A DNA stretch of 64,000 nt. Origin: Lentisphaeria bacterium. GTDB lineage: Bacteria; Verrucomicrobiota; Lentisphaeria; Victivallales; UBA1829. Positions within the stretch are counted from its first letter, which is position 1. Each line of letters opens with the position of its first letter. The notes beneath the pieces were generated by a model, which saw only the letters and a program-made list of their open reading frames with translations, did no database searches and was not told the DNA's origin. The stretch is taken from assembly GCA_003526375.1 (NCBI GenBank), contig DPDG01000054.1, positions 1 through 64,000 on the forward strand, in the 5' to 3' direction. Both the position numbers and the translations under genes were made by a program. Below are positions 62,056 through 64,000 of this stretch, in pieces.

Positions 62056-62928
62056 TTATTCCACAATCTTGTTCAGCGGATATTCGACAATGCCGCTGGC
62101 GCCGAGATGCTTGAGATCGGGAATCAGTTCACGAACCACATGCTCCGAAACAATCGTATTCAAGGCTACCCATTCGGAATCGGAAAGCGGAGAAATCGTG
62201 GGACGTTCAAGAGCCGGAAGCTTGCCGAGAATCTTGTCAAGATCAGCCTTCTTCGCATTCAGCAACAAGCCGACTTTGCCTTCCGCAGCGAGCACAGCCT
62301 TGAGCAGGAGCGCGATATTCTCGATCTTCTCTTTCTTGACTGGGTCCAGATACGCCTTTTTGTTGGCAATGAAACGGGTTGTGCTGATACAGAGCGTATC
62401 AATGATTTTCAGGTGGTTCGCACGCAGAGAGGAACCGGTTTCCGTGATCTCGACAATCGCATCGGCGAGTTTCGGCGGCTTGACCTCAGTCGCGCCCCAG
62501 GAAAATTCGACGGTCGCGTTGACATTGTTCTTTGCGAGATAACGCTTCGTCATGCCGACCGCTTCCGTGGAAATCCGTTTGCCCTCAAGGTCTTTCACGG
62601 AGTGGATTCCGGAGTTTTCCGGCACGGCGAGAACCCAGCGGAGAGGATTGCGCCCGACTTTGCCGTAAACGAGCTCCGCGGCTTCGATCACATCGGAGCC
62701 GTTTTCCTGAATCCAGTCGAAACCGGTCAGTCCGCAGTCAAGAATTCCCTCCTCGACATAACGGGACATTTCCTGAGCGCGGATCAGCATACATTCGATA
62801 TCCGGATCGTCGATGGACGGATAATAGGAACGTGAACTGATTTCAATTTTGTAGCCTGCCTTTGCGAACATGTCCACGGTGGACTGTTCCAAACTGCCTT
62901 TCGGGAGTCCGAGCATCAATTTTGACAT
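62056..62928 (-). CDS. hisG: ATP phosphoribosyltransferase, long form
   Basis: A 290-residue HisG catalysing the first step of histidine synthesis (ATP + PRPP to phosphoribosyl-ATP). [12 protein letters not shown] opens the protein and the PRPP-loop region reads [11 protein letters not shown] (about 160-170). The extra C-terminal ~75 residues form the ACT-like domain that gives feedback inhibition by histidine, so no HisZ partner is needed. AAAGGA lies upstream of the ATG at 62928. It is single, with its own promoter and a shared terminator; no other his genes are present. Confidence 0.93.
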   Translation of the reverse strand: MSKLMLGLPKGSLEQSTVDMFAKAGYKIEISSRSYYPSIDDPDIECMLIRAQEMSRYVEEGILDCGLTGFDWIQENGSDVIEAAELVYGKVGRNPLRWVLAVPENSGIHSVKDLEGKRISTEAVGMTKRYLAKNNVNATVEFSWGATEVKPPKLADAIVEITETGSSLRANHLKIIDTLCISTTRFIANKKAYLDPVKKEKIENIALLLKAVLAAEGKVGLLLNAKKADLDKILGKLPALERPTISPLSDSEWVALNTIVSEHVVRELIPDLKHLGASGIVEYPLNKIVE

Positions 62929-63004
62929 TCTGCTTTTTCCTTTATGTTGAATTATTTATGAAAATTCAAATCTGCCGGGTAAAATTAAAAACGACCGAAG
63001 CTGT

Positions 63005-63032
63005 AATATAATATTGTTTCATTTATTTTCAA
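63005..63032 (-). promoter_or_regulatory. Promoter of hisG
   Basis: On the minus strand TTGAAA (63032-63027) and TATATT (63010-63005) are 16 bp apart, leaving a leader of about 70 nt. No His-rich leader peptide or T-box is visible. The rest of the 62929-63270 gap has no supportable gene, only an open non-starting frame described under findings. Confidence 0.55.
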
Positions 63033-63270
63033 TCAGGCACAGGCAAAAAAGGGAAAGATTACAGGATACTCCTCATCTCCGGAGACAGAAAATTCTCCTT
63101 GGGAATCATGGTATCGCAGGCTGGAGCCACAACCCCATGTCATTCCCGAGGCTGAAAATCCAACAACGGAATCACCTCAAATCCTTGTTCATCGACTCCA
63201 AATTTACCGGAAACCATCTTTCCGTTTTCCAGCTCCGCATCTCCCGCAATTCGCTTTCCTTTTTGATTGA

Positions 63271-64000
63271 CTATTGTATTTGCCGGATCAGATTTTTCGA
63301 CATCTGCGAAAAACCGGAATCATTTGGATGCAGATATCCGTCACTGAACAGGGAAGTATCATGCGGGATCAAAGAAAAACCATCTATGATCCGGATTATG
63401 GAATATTTCTCGTATATGCTCCGGTAAATTTTTCCGGCATCTTCGAATGTCCCGGCATTCCGAATGCATCCGAAATCGCTCCGCCACAAAGGAAGAATTG
63501 CGAAAACAGGGACATCAGGATACGACTCAACTAATCTTCTGCAAAAAAGGTCCGTATGACGTCTCAATTCTTCCCGGGAAAAATTTCCGGACCAGTCATT
63601 TGTTCCGTATGCAATTGTCAGCAGATCCGGTTGCATGGGATCGGCATTTGCCAGTAAATCCGGCCTGAATACTTCCCCGCCGATTCCTTTATTGATCATC
63701 TCCGCATCAAAAGCGTCCGCAAGCTGATTGGGATACGTCAGAAATGAATGGCGTGCATCATATCCCTGGGTAATCGAATCCCCGAAGCAAATCATTTTTC
63801 TGCTTTTCCGAAGATACTGAATAACGGAGGCGTCATCAAAAAGCAATCGGCTCAGTTTCACTGCAACCAGACAGGGGAAATAGACCGCAATAGTTTTTAT
63901 TCCCTGTGGCAACTCAACTTGCAACGTGCCGTCCGGTTGTTCTTCATAGGATTCACTGCCTTCGTGTTTGACCAGTATTCCATTCACAAAGACATCAAAA
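63271..64000 (-). CDS. SGNH/GDSL-type esterase, truncated by the window edge
   Basis: At least 243 residues; the frame stays open to 64000 with DVFVNG preceding an internal Met at 63987, so the true start lies outside. An N-terminal beta-sandwich (up to about residue 60) is followed by an SGNH hydrolase: CFGDSITQG (nucleophile Ser), GIGG, YGTNDW, and a C-terminal DGYLHPNDSG (Asp-His pair). Such enzymes deacetylate glycans or cleave esters. No signal peptide can be judged. Its place after another gland of glycan loci fits carbohydrate esterase activity, but that is inferred. Confidence 0.8.
   Translation of the reverse strand, partial: FDVFVNGILVKHEGSESYEEQPDGTLQVELPQGIKTIAVYFPCLVAVKLSRLLFDDASVIQYLRKSRKMICFGDSITQGYDARHSFLTYPNQLADAFDAEMINKGIGGEVFRPDLLANADPMQPDLLTIAYGTNDWSGNFSREELRRHTDLFCRRLVESYPDVPVFAILPLWRSDFGCIRNAGTFEDAGKIYRSIYEKYSIIRIIDGFSLIPHDTSLFSDGYLHPNDSGFSQMSKNLIRQIQ

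Noticed and set aside
1..64000. CRISPR arrays, tRNA/rRNA genes and insertion sequences
   Set aside because: No regularly spaced repeats, cloverleaf-like sequences, rRNA-like stretches or transposase-like reading frames were seen.

Overview
The window reads like a chromosome segment of a Lentisphaerota-type bacterium (Victivallis-like). This is an inference from gene content: many DUF1559-type pseudopilins with an FTLIELL signature, LacI-led glycan-hydrolase loci, DUF4838 and DUF6067-like secreted proteins, and a Tad pilus cluster. Genes are dense, moderately GC-rich, and mostly carry visible Shine-Dalgarno sites. I saw no rRNA, tRNA, CRISPR array, transposase or prophage.

Layout. 1-1833: AT-rich leader and a phosphohexomutase gene with a clear terminator. 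1866-5723: an AraC regulator divergent from a three-gene sugar-catabolism operon (NagB-like isomerase/deaminase with an altered catalytic residue, amidohydrolase, Gfo/Idh/MocA oxidoreductase). 5864-19042 (minus): a 14-gene Tad/Flp pilus operon, from two Flp pilins through prepilin peptidase, TadE/TadG, CpaB, secretin, TadA, TadB and TadC to a protein with degenerate FHA domains. 19228-26385 (minus): LacI locus 1 (LacI, FAD oxidoreductase, pseudopilin, giant secreted protein). 26646-29341 (minus): PcrA helicase and an archaeal-type IMP cyclohydrolase. 29563-33402 (plus): rex, thioredoxin-like ferredoxin, sensory [FeFe]-hydrogenase and PP2C phosphatase in overlapping order. 33660-37475 (plus): three glycosyltransferase genes, the last a GT4-GT26 fusion. 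37555-45094 (minus): LacI locus 2 (LacI, pseudopilin, signature-less pseudopilin, three exported proteins). 45568-47575 (plus): a small exported protein and a K+/H+ antiporter. 47776-59184 (minus): LacI locus 3 (LacI, GH20, pseudopilin, GH20-like protein, DUF4838-CBM9 protein, a stand-alone module and a second DUF4838-like protein). 59423-61982 (plus): a lipoprotein, a MIF-family tautomerase and a flavin reductase. 62056-64000 (minus): hisG and an SGNH hydrolase cut by the window edge.

The most striking pattern is that three independent LacI-led loci each place a DUF1559 pseudopilin gene among carbohydrate-active genes. Two of these pseudopilin genes carry a related leader of about 300-340 bp between their first start codon and the pilin helix. 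That leader looks conserved as DNA but not as protein. A second candidate system is the rex-ferredoxin-HydS-PP2C operon, which suggests redox or hydrogen sensing coupled to a phosphatase output.
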